A DNA stretch of 64,000 bases from Planococcus halotolerans (GTDB lineage Bacteria; Bacillota; Bacilli; Bacillales_A; Planococcaceae). Shown here piece by piece: positions 42,075-50,289 of the stretch. A program made the position numbers and the translations under genes. Within the stretch, counting starts at the first letter, position 1; each line of letters starts with the position of its first letter. The DNA is taken from the NCBI RefSeq assembly GCF_003289955.1, contig NZ_QLZR01000005.1, positions 124,001 to 188,000 of the forward strand. The letters are read 5' to 3'. Under the pieces are notes generated by a model. It saw nothing but the letters and a program-made list of their open reading frames with translations, had not been told where the DNA came from and did not search any database.

Positions 42075-42905
42075 TTAATTGATTTGTTCCTGTTCTTTCA
42101 ATTGTTCCACAATGCCTTCAACTTCTGTCCTGCTCATTTTCTCTCTGCCGGATTTCAGCGCTTTTAAAGTGCTGTGTGCCAAGGCAAGCGGTACTTTACA
42201 GAACATTAAAATCCGTTTGTTTTTAATCGATTTCACATATAAATCAGCTTGTGCCAGGTTTTCATTTGCATAATTGAACATATCGTCGCGCGTCCAGCCT
42301 TCCGGAACAAAACTGACGCCGCGTTCACGGTCTTCGTCGAGGTTGCGCAACATATTGACTGCTTGCAGGCCGCGCCCGAAACCGATGGCGAGTTGTGGAT
42401 CTGTTTCGGTATTATCATGCCATTTCCAAAGATCGGACAGCATTGTTCCGACTAGTCCAGCGACGTAATAAGTATAGTCATCGAGATCTTCGCGTGTACG
42501 GATGACAAACTTCCGGTCTACCCATTTGGCCATTCCTTCGGCCATTTCCGCTGTCGATTCCAAAACTTTGGGAGCTATTTCAGGTGGACAGACGCTGATC
42601 CAGTCAGCCAGTCGGAGGCTTACTTCCGGAAGCAGGTGCTCATAAGGTTTAAGCAGCTCTTCATAAGCTTCCCGGTCGAACGGCATATGAAGCATTTTGC
42701 TGGTTTCCCTTAATAATCTGCTTTTAACTTCATCATCCAGTTCCGGATGATCTTCGATTTCATCGATTGCGCGCATGCAAAGATAAGCTGAGCCCACAGT
42801 CTTTTTAAGGACGGGTTCCAAAAAACTGATCGGAATGAAAAAGGTGCGGCTCGTTTCTTTCAGCATGACCATCGACTCTTTTTGCAGATTCGCAACTTTG
42901 CTCAT
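42075..42905 (-). CDS. Squalene/phytoene synthase family protein
   Basis: A 276-residue all-helical isoprenoid synthase fold. The first Asp-rich motif is CMRAIDEIEDH (DxxxD present). In the second motif canonical enzymes read RDxxED; here it is MLRNLDEDRERG, so the first Asp is Asn. KETSRTFFIPISFL is the usual N-terminal signature. Enzymes of this class join two prenyl diphosphates head to head (squalene, phytoene, dehydrosqualene); some Bacillus members act differently. No desaturase or carotenoid gene is next to it, so the product cannot be named. ATG 42905 has AGGAGG upstream on the minus strand. Confidence 0.85.
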   Translation of the reverse strand: MSKVANLQKESMVMLKETSRTFFIPISFLEPVLKKTVGSAYLCMRAIDEIEDHPELDDEVKSRLLRETSKMLHMPFDREAYEELLKPYEHLLPEVSLRLADWISVCPPEIAPKVLESTAEMAEGMAKWVDRKFVIRTREDLDDYTYYVAGLVGTMLSDLWKWHDNTETDPQLAIGFGRGLQAVNMLRNLDEDRERGVSFVPEGWTRDDMFNYANENLAQADLYVKSIKNKRILMFCKVPLALAHSTLKALKSGREKMSRTEVEGIVEQLKEQEQIN

Positions 42906-43102
42906 ATCAAATTCCTCCTTTTCAAGTGGATAGTCCTTGGTTCATTATATGTATGTTTTTCATGGCATCAGCCATTCCGCAAAATGAATTTGCCTTCCCC
43001 TTAAATATAAACCATCTGACAGAAAAAACAAATGATAATACGGTTGGGAGCTTTAATGGAAAGAAAAATCCCTTTCCAAAACACGAGGTTTGGAAAGGGA
43101 TG

Positions 43103-43822
43103 CTATTCCGGGTAAAAATGGGTCCATGCTTCCTGAATGCCTCCTGCACAAGCTTTCGAAGCCCGGAAAATCATCGGGCTTTCAGGGCTTTCCAGCAGCT
43201 CGGACTGCGCATTCCCCACTATTACAGAAGGGAAACCTAGAGTCAGCATCTCTTTGTCATTCCCTGAATCACCTGCTACGAGCAATTTCGCATCCCGTGC
43301 ATTGAACTTTTCAAGAATATATTCGAGTGCTGCTCCTTTGCCGCTGCCTGCCGGAAGGATATCCAGGTCAACACCGCCGCTGTAAATCAGTTTATGCGGA
43401 ATCTCCGCTGATACAAGGCGCTGTTCAAATGCTTCCACAGTCCCAATGTCCTCTGCGTAATAGGAGCAGCGGTTGGTGACTGGAAGGTCCTGCTTATTTA
43501 TTCCTTCAAAAGAGACGGCTAGTTCATCAATTGCTTCGGGCTGCCAGTGTTCGAGCATCATTTTTTCCCAATCCCGGTCTTTTTCGAGTGAAGCTCCAAT
43601 ATGGATTTCTGTTCCGACGTCTGTGATCAATACGTCAGGAACTGGCAGGCTTTCTTCTTCAATCAGCGATAACGCGGATTGGTAATGCCGTCCGGTGATA
43701 TAGACAAGGGAAACTTCGTATTGCTGATTCTTATAAAACTCAAGAAGTTCATCCAAACCTTTTCGATCACCGACTAACGTTCCATCCAAATCGGTTGCCA
43801 GTATATGTGTTGCTTCTTTCAC
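43103..43822 (-). CDS. HAD phosphatase, sucrose-phosphate phosphatase-like
   Basis: A 239-residue HAD-superfamily (Cof/S6PP type) phosphatase. Motif I is LATDLDGTLVGD (nucleophile Asp and acid/base Asp), motif II VYITGRHYQS, and motif IV LLVAGDSGNDKEML, with VDLDILPAGSGKGAAL in the cap region typical of sucrose-phosphate phosphatases. GTG 43822 lies inside the end of the upstream glycosyltransferase gene (56-bp overlap) behind GAGGTGG. Paired with an SPS-like glycosyltransferase, it most likely releases free sucrose or a related glycoside used as osmolyte; the exact sugar is inferred. Confidence 0.85.
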   Translation of the reverse strand: MKEATHILATDLDGTLVGDRKGLDELLEFYKNQQYEVSLVYITGRHYQSALSLIEEESLPVPDVLITDVGTEIHIGASLEKDRDWEKMMLEHWQPEAIDELAVSFEGINKQDLPVTNRCSYYAEDIGTVEAFEQRLVSAEIPHKLIYSGGVDLDILPAGSGKGAALEYILEKFNARDAKLLVAGDSGNDKEMLTLGFPSVIVGNAQSELLESPESPMIFRASKACAGGIQEAWTHFYPE

Positions 43823-45029
43823 TGCTTACCACCTCATACATTTTCAATACTCTTTCGGAAATCGATGGCCAATGGAAATCTTTTTTAGCCAGTTCCACAG
43901 CTTGGCGGCTCAGTCGCTGGCCAAGAAGGGAGTTAATGGAGATGACCTCCATCGCTACAGCAAGGTCGCCGGCATTTTTTGTTTCCACAAGAAGACCGGT
44001 TACACCGTCCTGCACTACGTTTTTCAGTCCGCCAACATTTGAAGCGATTACCGGGCTTCCGCAGGCTTGGGCTTCTGCAGCCACCATGCCGAACGATTCG
44101 TAGAAACTAGGTACAATGGTCGCTGTTGCAGAGTTGAAAAGGAGTGCCAAATCCTCCTGTGATTTAGGTCCCAAAAATTCCACATGATCTTCGATGCCGC
44201 GCAAGGCTTTACGGATCTTGTGATTTTTTGGCAATTTAGTTGCAGGATCAATTGCATCTGGTTCACCGCCGGCGAGCACTAGGCGAGGGCGGTACGTATC
44301 TGTCGTTTTTTCAGCCAGTAATTTGAATGCATTGAGCAGAGTGAAGATGCCTTTGGTTTCTTCCAGTCTTCCGGCGAAAACGAAAAGAGGGCTTGAATAG
44401 CCAAGTTTTTTGCGAATATGTGTCCGGCTTCCGCGCACTTTAAACGCTTCGTCAACACCAATGGGGATTACGCTGATGGGAGAAGGAGAATCAACATGCT
44501 TCCTAATCAATTGTTTTTCGCTATTTGTAGTAGCTAATACCTTGTCGGCTTTTTGCAGAATCGCTGTTTCAGCCTCTGTACGTCTTTCATCTTCAATTCC
44601 GGTTGCTTCTTCTTTTGCCCAACCAAGGGAATGAGAGGTATGGATGAATGGCAGATTGAACTCATCCTTCAATCGGATCCCGAGTAATCCTGACAGCCAG
44701 TAATGGGTATGGACGATATCATAAGTTTCAAGAGGAAGTGTTTCTTTCATTTCCAAGTAAAATTTAGAAAGCATTGAATGCATCTCGTTTTTCGACACAA
44801 ATCCTTTGTAACCGGCTTCGATGCGGATGACACGGCATGCTTTGCCGAATTCTTCAATACGGGGTGCCGAATCTTCACACCAATGAGTGACGACATCCAC
44901 CTGTAAACCTTTATCCTCCAGCGCAAGTGCCAATTGTTTTACATAATTATTCTGGCCTCCGGCTTGCTTACCGCCCAACTTTGCTAATGGATCTCCATGA
45001 TCCGAAACAAACAGCACTTTCTTAATCAT
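43767..45029 (-). CDS. GT4 glycosyltransferase, sucrose-phosphate synthase-like
   Basis: A GT-B glycosyltransferase of about 420 residues. The acceptor half contains KQAGGQNNYVKQLALAL, matching the GGQxxYV motif of sucrose-phosphate/sucrose synthases, and VHTHYWLSGLLG. The donor half contains FAGRLEETKGIFTLL and PSFYESFGMVAAEAQACG (E-x7-E). MshA-type enzymes share some of these, so SPS is inferred mainly from the overlapping phosphatase gene. ATG 45029 has GGAG 9 bp upstream; ATG 45038 would touch it. A sigma-B-like promoter lies about 70-90 bp upstream, fitting osmotic or general stress control. Confidence 0.85.
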   Translation of the reverse strand: MIKKVLFVSDHGDPLAKLGGKQAGGQNNYVKQLALALEDKGLQVDVVTHWCEDSAPRIEEFGKACRVIRIEAGYKGFVSKNEMHSMLSKFYLEMKETLPLETYDIVHTHYWLSGLLGIRLKDEFNLPFIHTSHSLGWAKEEATGIEDERRTEAETAILQKADKVLATTNSEKQLIRKHVDSPSPISVIPIGVDEAFKVRGSRTHIRKKLGYSSPLFVFAGRLEETKGIFTLLNAFKLLAEKTTDTYRPRLVLAGGEPDAIDPATKLPKNHKIRKALRGIEDHVEFLGPKSQEDLALLFNSATATIVPSFYESFGMVAAEAQACGSPVIASNVGGLKNVVQDGVTGLLVETKNAGDLAVAMEVISINSLLGQRLSRQAVELAKKDFHWPSISERVLKMYEVVSSERSNTYTGNRFGWNVSR

Positions 45030-45096
45030 CGAGTTCATCTCCGTTTCTATAATTACTATCTTTCATTATTAAAAATTTTGGGACTACGTAAATTGT

Positions 45097-45122
45097 ATAC
45101 CCCAAGATTTGGGACTATAAAC
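45097..45122 (-). promoter_or_regulatory. Sigma-B-like promoter of the sucrose-type operon
   Basis: On the minus strand GTTTAT (45122-45117), 14-bp spacer, GGGTAT (45102-45097): 11 of 12 consensus bases. TAGTCCCAAA occurs twice in the same region. Confidence 0.65.
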
Positions 45123-45164
45123 ATTTAAACTGAAAATTAATATATTTGTAAAAACTTAGGTAGC

Positions 45165-45197
45165 AGCACAAAAAACGCCAGTGTCTGCTGGCGTTCA
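45165..45197 (-). terminator. Terminator of the MBL-fold hydrolase gene
   Basis: AACGCCAG and CTGGCGTT around a 6-nt loop (45174-45195); on the minus strand it is followed by TTTTTTGTG. Confidence 0.85.
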
Positions 45198-45255
45198 AAA
45201 AATGTCTTTCAAAAAGCAACGGGAAAATTTCTTGCAGCCTAATCAGTTGGAGAAA

Positions 45256-46098
45256 TCAATGATCAACAAATTTGCCATGGGAAGGCACAGCTTTCTCTTG
45301 GAAATTTTTCGCCAGGTCGACGAGTCCTTCCGCCAGTGCTGAACCGTGGATTGGTTTGCCATGGCCGGTTACAGCAATTGATGGCTGAAGATCAGTAAGC
45401 TTCACGACAGATTCCCAGGCTGCACGCCAGTCCGTGGTCAAGTAAACCGGAGGACCGCAAACTTCTTTTTTCTGAGTCAGAACTTTATAGAGGGAATCTT
45501 GTTTGACCGTAACAAAAGCATCTCCTGCAATCAGCAGTTTGCCCGCTTTTCTGAACAATGAAACATGTCCCTCTGAATGGCCTGGTGTATGGATCCATTG
45601 CCAGCCGGGCATACCAGGGACTGAACCGTCTGCTGGAAGTTCCTTAAGATGAGCAGAAATATCAATTGCTTCTGCAGGGAATGCTTTTGAAATCTTCGCG
45701 ACCATTCCGCCTTCGACTGATGAATCGGGCTGTGGATAATCCGTGATGCCTTTTAAGTAGCTGAACTCAAGTGGATGAGCGTATACCGGAACTGGGTATT
45801 TTTCAAGAATATCGACAATGCTGCCTACGTGGTCAAAATGGCCGTGCGTAAGAATAATCGCTTTCAGATTATGGTCGGGGCCAAAGCGATTTTCAGCTTC
45901 CTGAAGAATTTTATTGGCGGAGCGCGGCATTCCGGCATCCACCAGAATATAATCATTGCTTACATTCGGGTCACCGATGAAGAAGAGATTGACGATCTGG
46001 TTGGTGTAACAATAAACATCCGGGGCAACTTCCACTCCGGAACCGCTCTTAAGTGAAGTCATCGGAAGGATGGCTTCAGTGCTTTTGCTTTTTTCCAT
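45256..46098 (-). CDS. Metallo-beta-lactamase fold hydrolase, YflN type
   Basis: A 280-residue MBL-fold hydrolase. The metal motif is ILTHGHFDHVGS (HxHxDH), with further ligands in HTPGHSEGHV, LIAGDAFVTV and AVTGHGKPIHG. Substrates of this broad group include thioesters, lactones and glyoxalase II-type compounds; none can be assigned. It is transcribed on the minus strand as a single gene, divergent from the FAD oxidase operon. Confidence 0.9.
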   Translation of the reverse strand: MEKSKSTEAILPMTSLKSGSGVEVAPDVYCYTNQIVNLFFIGDPNVSNDYILVDAGMPRSANKILQEAENRFGPDHNLKAIILTHGHFDHVGSIVDILEKYPVPVYAHPLEFSYLKGITDYPQPDSSVEGGMVAKISKAFPAEAIDISAHLKELPADGSVPGMPGWQWIHTPGHSEGHVSLFRKAGKLLIAGDAFVTVKQDSLYKVLTQKKEVCGPPVYLTTDWRAAWESVVKLTDLQPSIAVTGHGKPIHGSALAEGLVDLAKNFQEKAVPSHGKFVDH

Positions 46099-46189
46099 TG
46101 TTAGTTCCTCCTGTCCTTATATCATTTCTATTTCTTGCTTTACCCTCAAATGCAGAAATTGAATCAGGCAGGCGCAGTTTCTGGTGAAG

Positions 46190-46218
46190 TTGAGTCTCTT
46201 GCCGCAGTGCTTTAGAAT
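46190..46218 (+). promoter_or_regulatory. Sigma-A promoter of the FAD oxidase operon
   Basis: TTGAGT (46190-46195), 17-bp spacer, TAGAAT (46213-46218). Confidence 0.7.
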
Positions 46219-46251
46219 GATAGTCATATGAAGCAAGGAAAAGGTGAAATT

Positions 46252-47370
46252 ATGAAGTCATTGATCATTATTGGTGGAGGAATTCTCGGCGCATCGACTG
46301 CGTATGAAGCGGCCAAGGCAGGAGCGGAAGTGATTCTGATTGACCGCGCAGATTCTGGGCAGGCTACCGGAGCGGCAGCAGGAATCGTCTGCCCGTGGAT
46401 TTCCCAGCGCCGCAATAAAGCCTGGTATCATCTGGCAAAAAGCGGCGCGAAATATTATCCGGCCTTGATAAAGGAATTGGAAGAGCTTGGCGAAACGGAT
46501 ACGGGGTATAAGCAGGTCGGCATCGTCAGCATCCACGAAGACAGCAAACTGGACAAGATGGAAGCTAAAGCCCGCGAGCGAAAAGAAGACGCGCCTGAAA
46601 TGGGAGAAGTTGAAAGGCTGACTGCCGAGCAGACTCAGGCTTTATTCCCGCACGCGGGCAATGAGTATGGTTCTCTTTATGTCAGTGGGGCGGCCAGAGT
46701 TGACGGCAGAGCTGTTCGGGATGCGCTCGTCAGTGCCGCCAGAAAACTGGGAGCTGAAATTATCGCTGGGGATGCGAAGCTGATTATTGAAAACGATAAA
46801 GTGATCGGTGTGAAAACGGAGCAGCAGGAAATATACGCAGACAGCATCGTGTCGGCGGGAGGCGCGTGGGCACCTGAATTATTCGGAGCACTCGGGCTGG
46901 AGATGGATGTGGTTCCGCAGAAAGCGCAGATTCTTCAGTTGCAGCTTGAAGAAACTGCGACTGGTGACTGGCCGGTGGCGATGGTGCCCTTCGGACAATA
47001 TATCGTCCCATTTGCGAATGGACGCATCATTGCAGGAGCAACACATGAAAATAATGCGGGTTTCGACACCAAATTGACTGCAGGAGGCATTCATCACGTC
47101 CTTGATAAAGTGCTGGATGTGGTTCCAGGTTTGGCTGCTGCGGAATTGACAGGTGCCAGCACCGGTTTTCGGCCATCGACTTTAAGCGCCTTGCCGTTTA
47201 TCGGGCAAGTGCCGGAACACGGAAATCTTTTCGCCGCAAATGCACTGGGTTCTTCAGGACTGACGGCCGGACCGTTTCTTGGCGCACAACTGGCTAAAAT
47301 AGCGATGGGAATTTCGCCGGATATCGAATTGGGTGATTATGCCATTGACCAGGTTTTTCGGAAAATATAG
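46252..47370 (+). CDS. FAD-dependent amine/amino-acid oxidoreductase (DAO family)
   Basis: A 372-residue DAO-superfamily flavoprotein, like glycine oxidase or D-amino-acid dehydrogenase. The dinucleotide-binding fold is IIIGGGILGASTAYEAAKAGA; the substrate domain includes VPFANGRIIAGATHEN, and the C-terminal FAD contact is ANALGSSGLTAGPFLG. It oxidises a C-N bond in an amine or amino acid; the substrate is unknown. ATG 46252 has AAAGGTGA upstream. Its stop is 15 bp before the next gene, which encodes a GNAT-aminotransferase fusion, so the two probably act on the same nitrogen compound. Confidence 0.9.
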   Translation: MKSLIIIGGGILGASTAYEAAKAGAEVILIDRADSGQATGAAAGIVCPWISQRRNKAWYHLAKSGAKYYPALIKELEELGETDTGYKQVGIVSIHEDSKLDKMEAKARERKEDAPEMGEVERLTAEQTQALFPHAGNEYGSLYVSGAARVDGRAVRDALVSAARKLGAEIIAGDAKLIIENDKVIGVKTEQQEIYADSIVSAGGAWAPELFGALGLEMDVVPQKAQILQLQLEETATGDWPVAMVPFGQYIVPFANGRIIAGATHENNAGFDTKLTAGGIHHVLDKVLDVVPGLAAAELTGASTGFRPSTLSALPFIGQVPEHGNLFAANALGSSGLTAGPFLGAQLAKIAMGISPDIELGDYAIDQVFRKI

Positions 47371-47385
47371 AAAGGGGAGAAAAAC

Positions 47386-48921
47386 GTGTACTGGTGTAAA
47401 ATTGCCCGCACTGAAGCTGAGTACGAAAAAATAGCAAAATTGAATTACACCACATTTGTAGAAGAGATTCCCCAGCATGAGGCCCATGATACGGGGCTTC
47501 GGGTGGACCCCTACCATAATGAGAATACATACCTGATTGTTTTATCTGATACTGAATTGGTAGGGATGATCGCCCTCCGCTCCGATCGTCCGTTTTCTCT
47601 GGACCGGAAAATCGGAAAGGTTGAAGAGTACTTCGATGAGGTCGGAAAGATTTGTGAAATCAGGCTGCTTGCTGTCCAAAAAGAACACCGCAACGGCCGG
47701 GTATTTTTCCTTCTGGCACGTGCATTATCCGATTACTGCTGTGAAGAAGGATTTGATGCCGCTGTAATTTCTGGCACGGTCCGCGAATTAAAATTATATG
47801 GACAACTCGGCTTCCGCCAATTTGCAGAGCCGGTTGGCAGCGGCGACGCCGTTTTTATTCCCATGATTACAACCCGTGCTGATTATGCAGAGTCTGTGGC
47901 TGCGCGGCTGCAGGCGAAACGGAAATTATTTTTGCCGGGACCGCTGAAGCTTACCGGAGAGTTGGCGCGGCCATTTTCCGAAGAAGCGATGTCGCACAGA
48001 TCGTCCACCTTTCAGGCGATTTACCAGGAAGTGAAGAGCACATTAAGGAAGATGTCAGGAGCTTCTCCGTATTTGCTGTCAGGGAGCGGCACCTTATCCA
48101 ATGAGGCAATGCTTGCGCAGATTTCCCGGTTGGACGAACGCGGTCTTATTCTGGCCAACGGAGAATTCGGGGAACGGCTGATAAAACAGGCTACCCGCTG
48201 GGGGCTTGAATTCGACAGCATGGAAGAAGGATGGGGAGAAAAGTTTTCAGAGGACGCCATCAAAGAGCTTTTGGAAAACGGGGAATACGGCTGGCTGCTG
48301 ATGGTTCATGGTGAAACATCCACTGGTATGGTGAATGGTATTGATTCCATCGGCGCACTTTGCAAAAAATATAAGATTAAATTTTGCGTCGATTGCATCA
48401 GCAGTTTCGGGGCTATCCCATTTTCAATGGAAGACTTCTGGCTTGCGACGGCGACCAGCGGAAAAGCGGTCGGCACAATGAGCGGAATTGCTGTTGTCTT
48501 TGCCAATCATGAAATAACAGAAGACCAATCTGTGCCAAACTATTTGGATCTCGGAAAATATCAGCGCGATATTCCTTTCACTTTGCCTTATAGTTTGCTG
48601 AAAAGTTTTGGAATCGCGCTGAAGCAATACCCGGAACGTTATCAATTGCTGCAGGAGCGGTTCGAAACGACTAAACAGGAAATCAGCGCTTGGCCTTTAA
48701 TGGCCGAAGGTTTTCCTACTGCCATTTCGGTCAGGGCAGCTGAGCGATTTGAGACATTCCCGCAGGATGCCCATTTGTCGGGATATGAACTCCATGCGCA
48801 AAGCGGCTATCTGCGCCGGCGCGGCATTTTTCAGATTTCCTGTATCCAGCCAAGCTTTGAAAAAGATTGGGCTGCGCTGCAGAAATTCAATGCAACCTAT
48901 TTTAAATATCAGAAGGAATGA
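47386..48921 (+). CDS. GNAT-like N-acyltransferase fused to class V aminotransferase
   Basis: A 511-residue two-domain protein. Residues about 1-170 form an acyltransferase fold: NYTTFVEEIPQHE, YLIVLSDTELVGMIALR, and an acyl-CoA region ICEIRLLAVQKEHRNGRVF, reminiscent of FeeM/autoinducer-synthase-like GNATs. Residues about 180-510 form a PLP-dependent class V (alanine-glyoxylate/serine type) aminotransferase: LSGSGTLSNEAML, LMVHGETSTGMVNG, FCVDCISSFGAI and the likely PLP Lys in ATATSGKAVGTMSG. GTG 47386 has AAAGGGGAG 6 bp upstream. It is downstream of the FAD oxidase in a two-gene operon. The overall reaction is unknown. Confidence 0.85.
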   Translation: MYWCKIARTEAEYEKIAKLNYTTFVEEIPQHEAHDTGLRVDPYHNENTYLIVLSDTELVGMIALRSDRPFSLDRKIGKVEEYFDEVGKICEIRLLAVQKEHRNGRVFFLLARALSDYCCEEGFDAAVISGTVRELKLYGQLGFRQFAEPVGSGDAVFIPMITTRADYAESVAARLQAKRKLFLPGPLKLTGELARPFSEEAMSHRSSTFQAIYQEVKSTLRKMSGASPYLLSGSGTLSNEAMLAQISRLDERGLILANGEFGERLIKQATRWGLEFDSMEEGWGEKFSEDAIKELLENGEYGWLLMVHGETSTGMVNGIDSIGALCKKYKIKFCVDCISSFGAIPFSMEDFWLATATSGKAVGTMSGIAVVFANHEITEDQSVPNYLDLGKYQRDIPFTLPYSLLKSFGIALKQYPERYQLLQERFETTKQEISAWPLMAEGFPTAISVRAAERFETFPQDAHLSGYELHAQSGYLRRRGIFQISCIQPSFEKDWAALQKFNATYFKYQKE

Positions 48922-48923
48922 TA

Positions 48924-48950
48924 AAAACCCGCCGGTCGGCGGGTTTTATT
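48924..48950. terminator. Bidirectional terminator
   Basis: AAAACCCGCCG and CGGCGGGTTTT separated by GT. It ends the fusion-protein operon and abuts the stop of the convergent XRE-TPR gene. Confidence 0.9.
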
Positions 48951-50172
48951 ATGAATTTATTTGATCATAGACTTTCATGATGAACTTTTTATAGGGGAGG
49001 TCGGGCATTGGCTCGATATTCACCTTAGCGATTTCTGCATGTTCTAAAGCGGATTGGTGATCACCTAACTTCTCGTAAACCAAAGCCAGATACGCGTCTT
49101 TCTCATAATGGAGGGATAAATCATAAGGGTGATGCAGAAACTCCCACATTTCATGTTTCTTGAGCCAGACGAGCGCTTCTTCGAACATGCCCATGCCATA
49201 TAAAGCTTTTCCTTTTTCCAACGTAAAAAGGAAAGTGGTGATTTCTTCGTGTTTCGCTAAGTTGCGGTCAATTATTTCATTAGCTTTTTCAAATTCATGG
49301 GAAACTGTATTCAAGTAATGAATTTCAATTGCATCCGAAAAAGCCTCCATTTCTTCATCATCCAGAAAGTTAGCGAACAAACGCAGCTTTTCACAGTAAT
49401 AATTTTTTCTTTCGATGTCCTTGTCCAATACCGCTTGAAAACCTGCCAGACGGTAAAGGCTGTCAACCCGATAAAAAATCTGCTGCTCTTTTGAATAATC
49501 GATTGCATTCTGCATGATCCGAATAGCGTTTTTGCCATCTCCAATTGCGGAATAAAGAATCGACTCATAATAATCAAAATCCAGTTTTTTTAACGGATCC
49601 AAAATTCGGACTCTTTCTTCAAAAACTTTCCGTGACTCTTGGATCATAGTAAGGGCTTCGCTGTACCGATGTTCAGTAAAACTCGTCATTGCACGGAAAA
49701 TATGGATTTCAGCACTTTGGTTGATCATTTGCAAACCCTCATAAATTTCCTCTGCTTTTTTTAAACTGGACTTCCATCCATCAATTTTTGCGTGGTAACT
49801 GCAGCGGCTGTATATCTCAAGAAGTCTTGCCGATTCATAACGGAAAGGCAGCTTATCCTTATAAAGCTGTATTTTTGCAACAATAGTTTTATATTCTTTA
49901 ATGAGCTCTTTGCTCATAATGTCTACTTTATAGAGTTCTTCCACTTCCTGAAGCAATTTCCGGATTTCGGCTGTCGAAAATTCCTCCAGCAACTCATTTT
50001 TATCGATTGCCAATCGATCGGCAATATAAGCCAAACTCTCCATAGAAGGATTAGCTTTATTGTTTTCTATCAGACTGAGCATTCCTTTGGACAGTTCTTC
50101 TCCAGCCAACGCCTGTAATGTCAGGCCTTTCTCTTTTCTCAATTTTCTTATGCGTTCACCTAATGAAGCCAT
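48949..50172 (-). CDS. XRE-TPR transcriptional regulator (PlcR/Rgg-like architecture)
   Basis: A 407-residue regulator. Residues 1-65 are an XRE helix-turn-helix (GERIRKLRKEKGLTLQALAG, KGMLSLIENNKANPS). The rest is a run of helical TPR-like repeats, for example AEIHIFRAMTSFTEHRYSEAL and AYLALVYEKLGDHQSALEHA, the layout of peptide- or small-ligand-sensing regulators of the RNPP group. It is divergent from an MFS exporter gene with twin palindromes between them, one overlapping its own -10 box, so it probably controls both genes. No pheromone-like small gene was found beside it. Confidence 0.9.
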   Translation of the reverse strand: MASLGERIRKLRKEKGLTLQALAGEELSKGMLSLIENNKANPSMESLAYIADRLAIDKNELLEEFSTAEIRKLLQEVEELYKVDIMSKELIKEYKTIVAKIQLYKDKLPFRYESARLLEIYSRCSYHAKIDGWKSSLKKAEEIYEGLQMINQSAEIHIFRAMTSFTEHRYSEALTMIQESRKVFEERVRILDPLKKLDFDYYESILYSAIGDGKNAIRIMQNAIDYSKEQQIFYRVDSLYRLAGFQAVLDKDIERKNYYCEKLRLFANFLDDEEMEAFSDAIEIHYLNTVSHEFEKANEIIDRNLAKHEEITTFLFTLEKGKALYGMGMFEEALVWLKKHEMWEFLHHPYDLSLHYEKDAYLALVYEKLGDHQSALEHAEIAKVNIEPMPDLPYKKFIMKVYDQINS

Positions 50173-50195
50173 TTCATCACCTGCTTTTCAGTATT

Positions 50196-50212
50196 GTTTA
50201 ATTATATTAAAC
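50196..50212. promoter_or_regulatory. Operator palindrome 1 (regulator side)
   Basis: GTTTAATTATATTAAAC, 7 of 8 bp per arm matched. It contains TATAAT on the minus strand (50206-50201), the probable -10 box of the XRE-TPR gene (-35 TGGCAT, 17 bp upstream). Confidence 0.75.
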
Positions 50213-50218
50213 TTTAGC

Positions 50219-50247
50219 TTGCAATGCCAGAAAAAGCGTGATATATT
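50219..50247 (+). promoter_or_regulatory. Sigma-A promoter of the MFS exporter
   Basis: TTGCAA (50219-50224), 17-bp spacer, TATATT (50242-50247). Confidence 0.7.
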
Positions 50248-50249
50248 TT

Positions 50250-50266
50250 GTTTAATTAAATTAAAC
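50250..50266. promoter_or_regulatory. Operator palindrome 2 (exporter side)
   Basis: GTTTAATTAAATTAAAC, a perfect 17-bp palindrome covering the predicted transcription start of the MFS gene. Its centre is 54 bp from that of palindrome 1, about five helical turns. Confidence 0.8.
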
Positions 50267-50289
50267 ATCCGGAGTGGAGAGTGGAAGAA

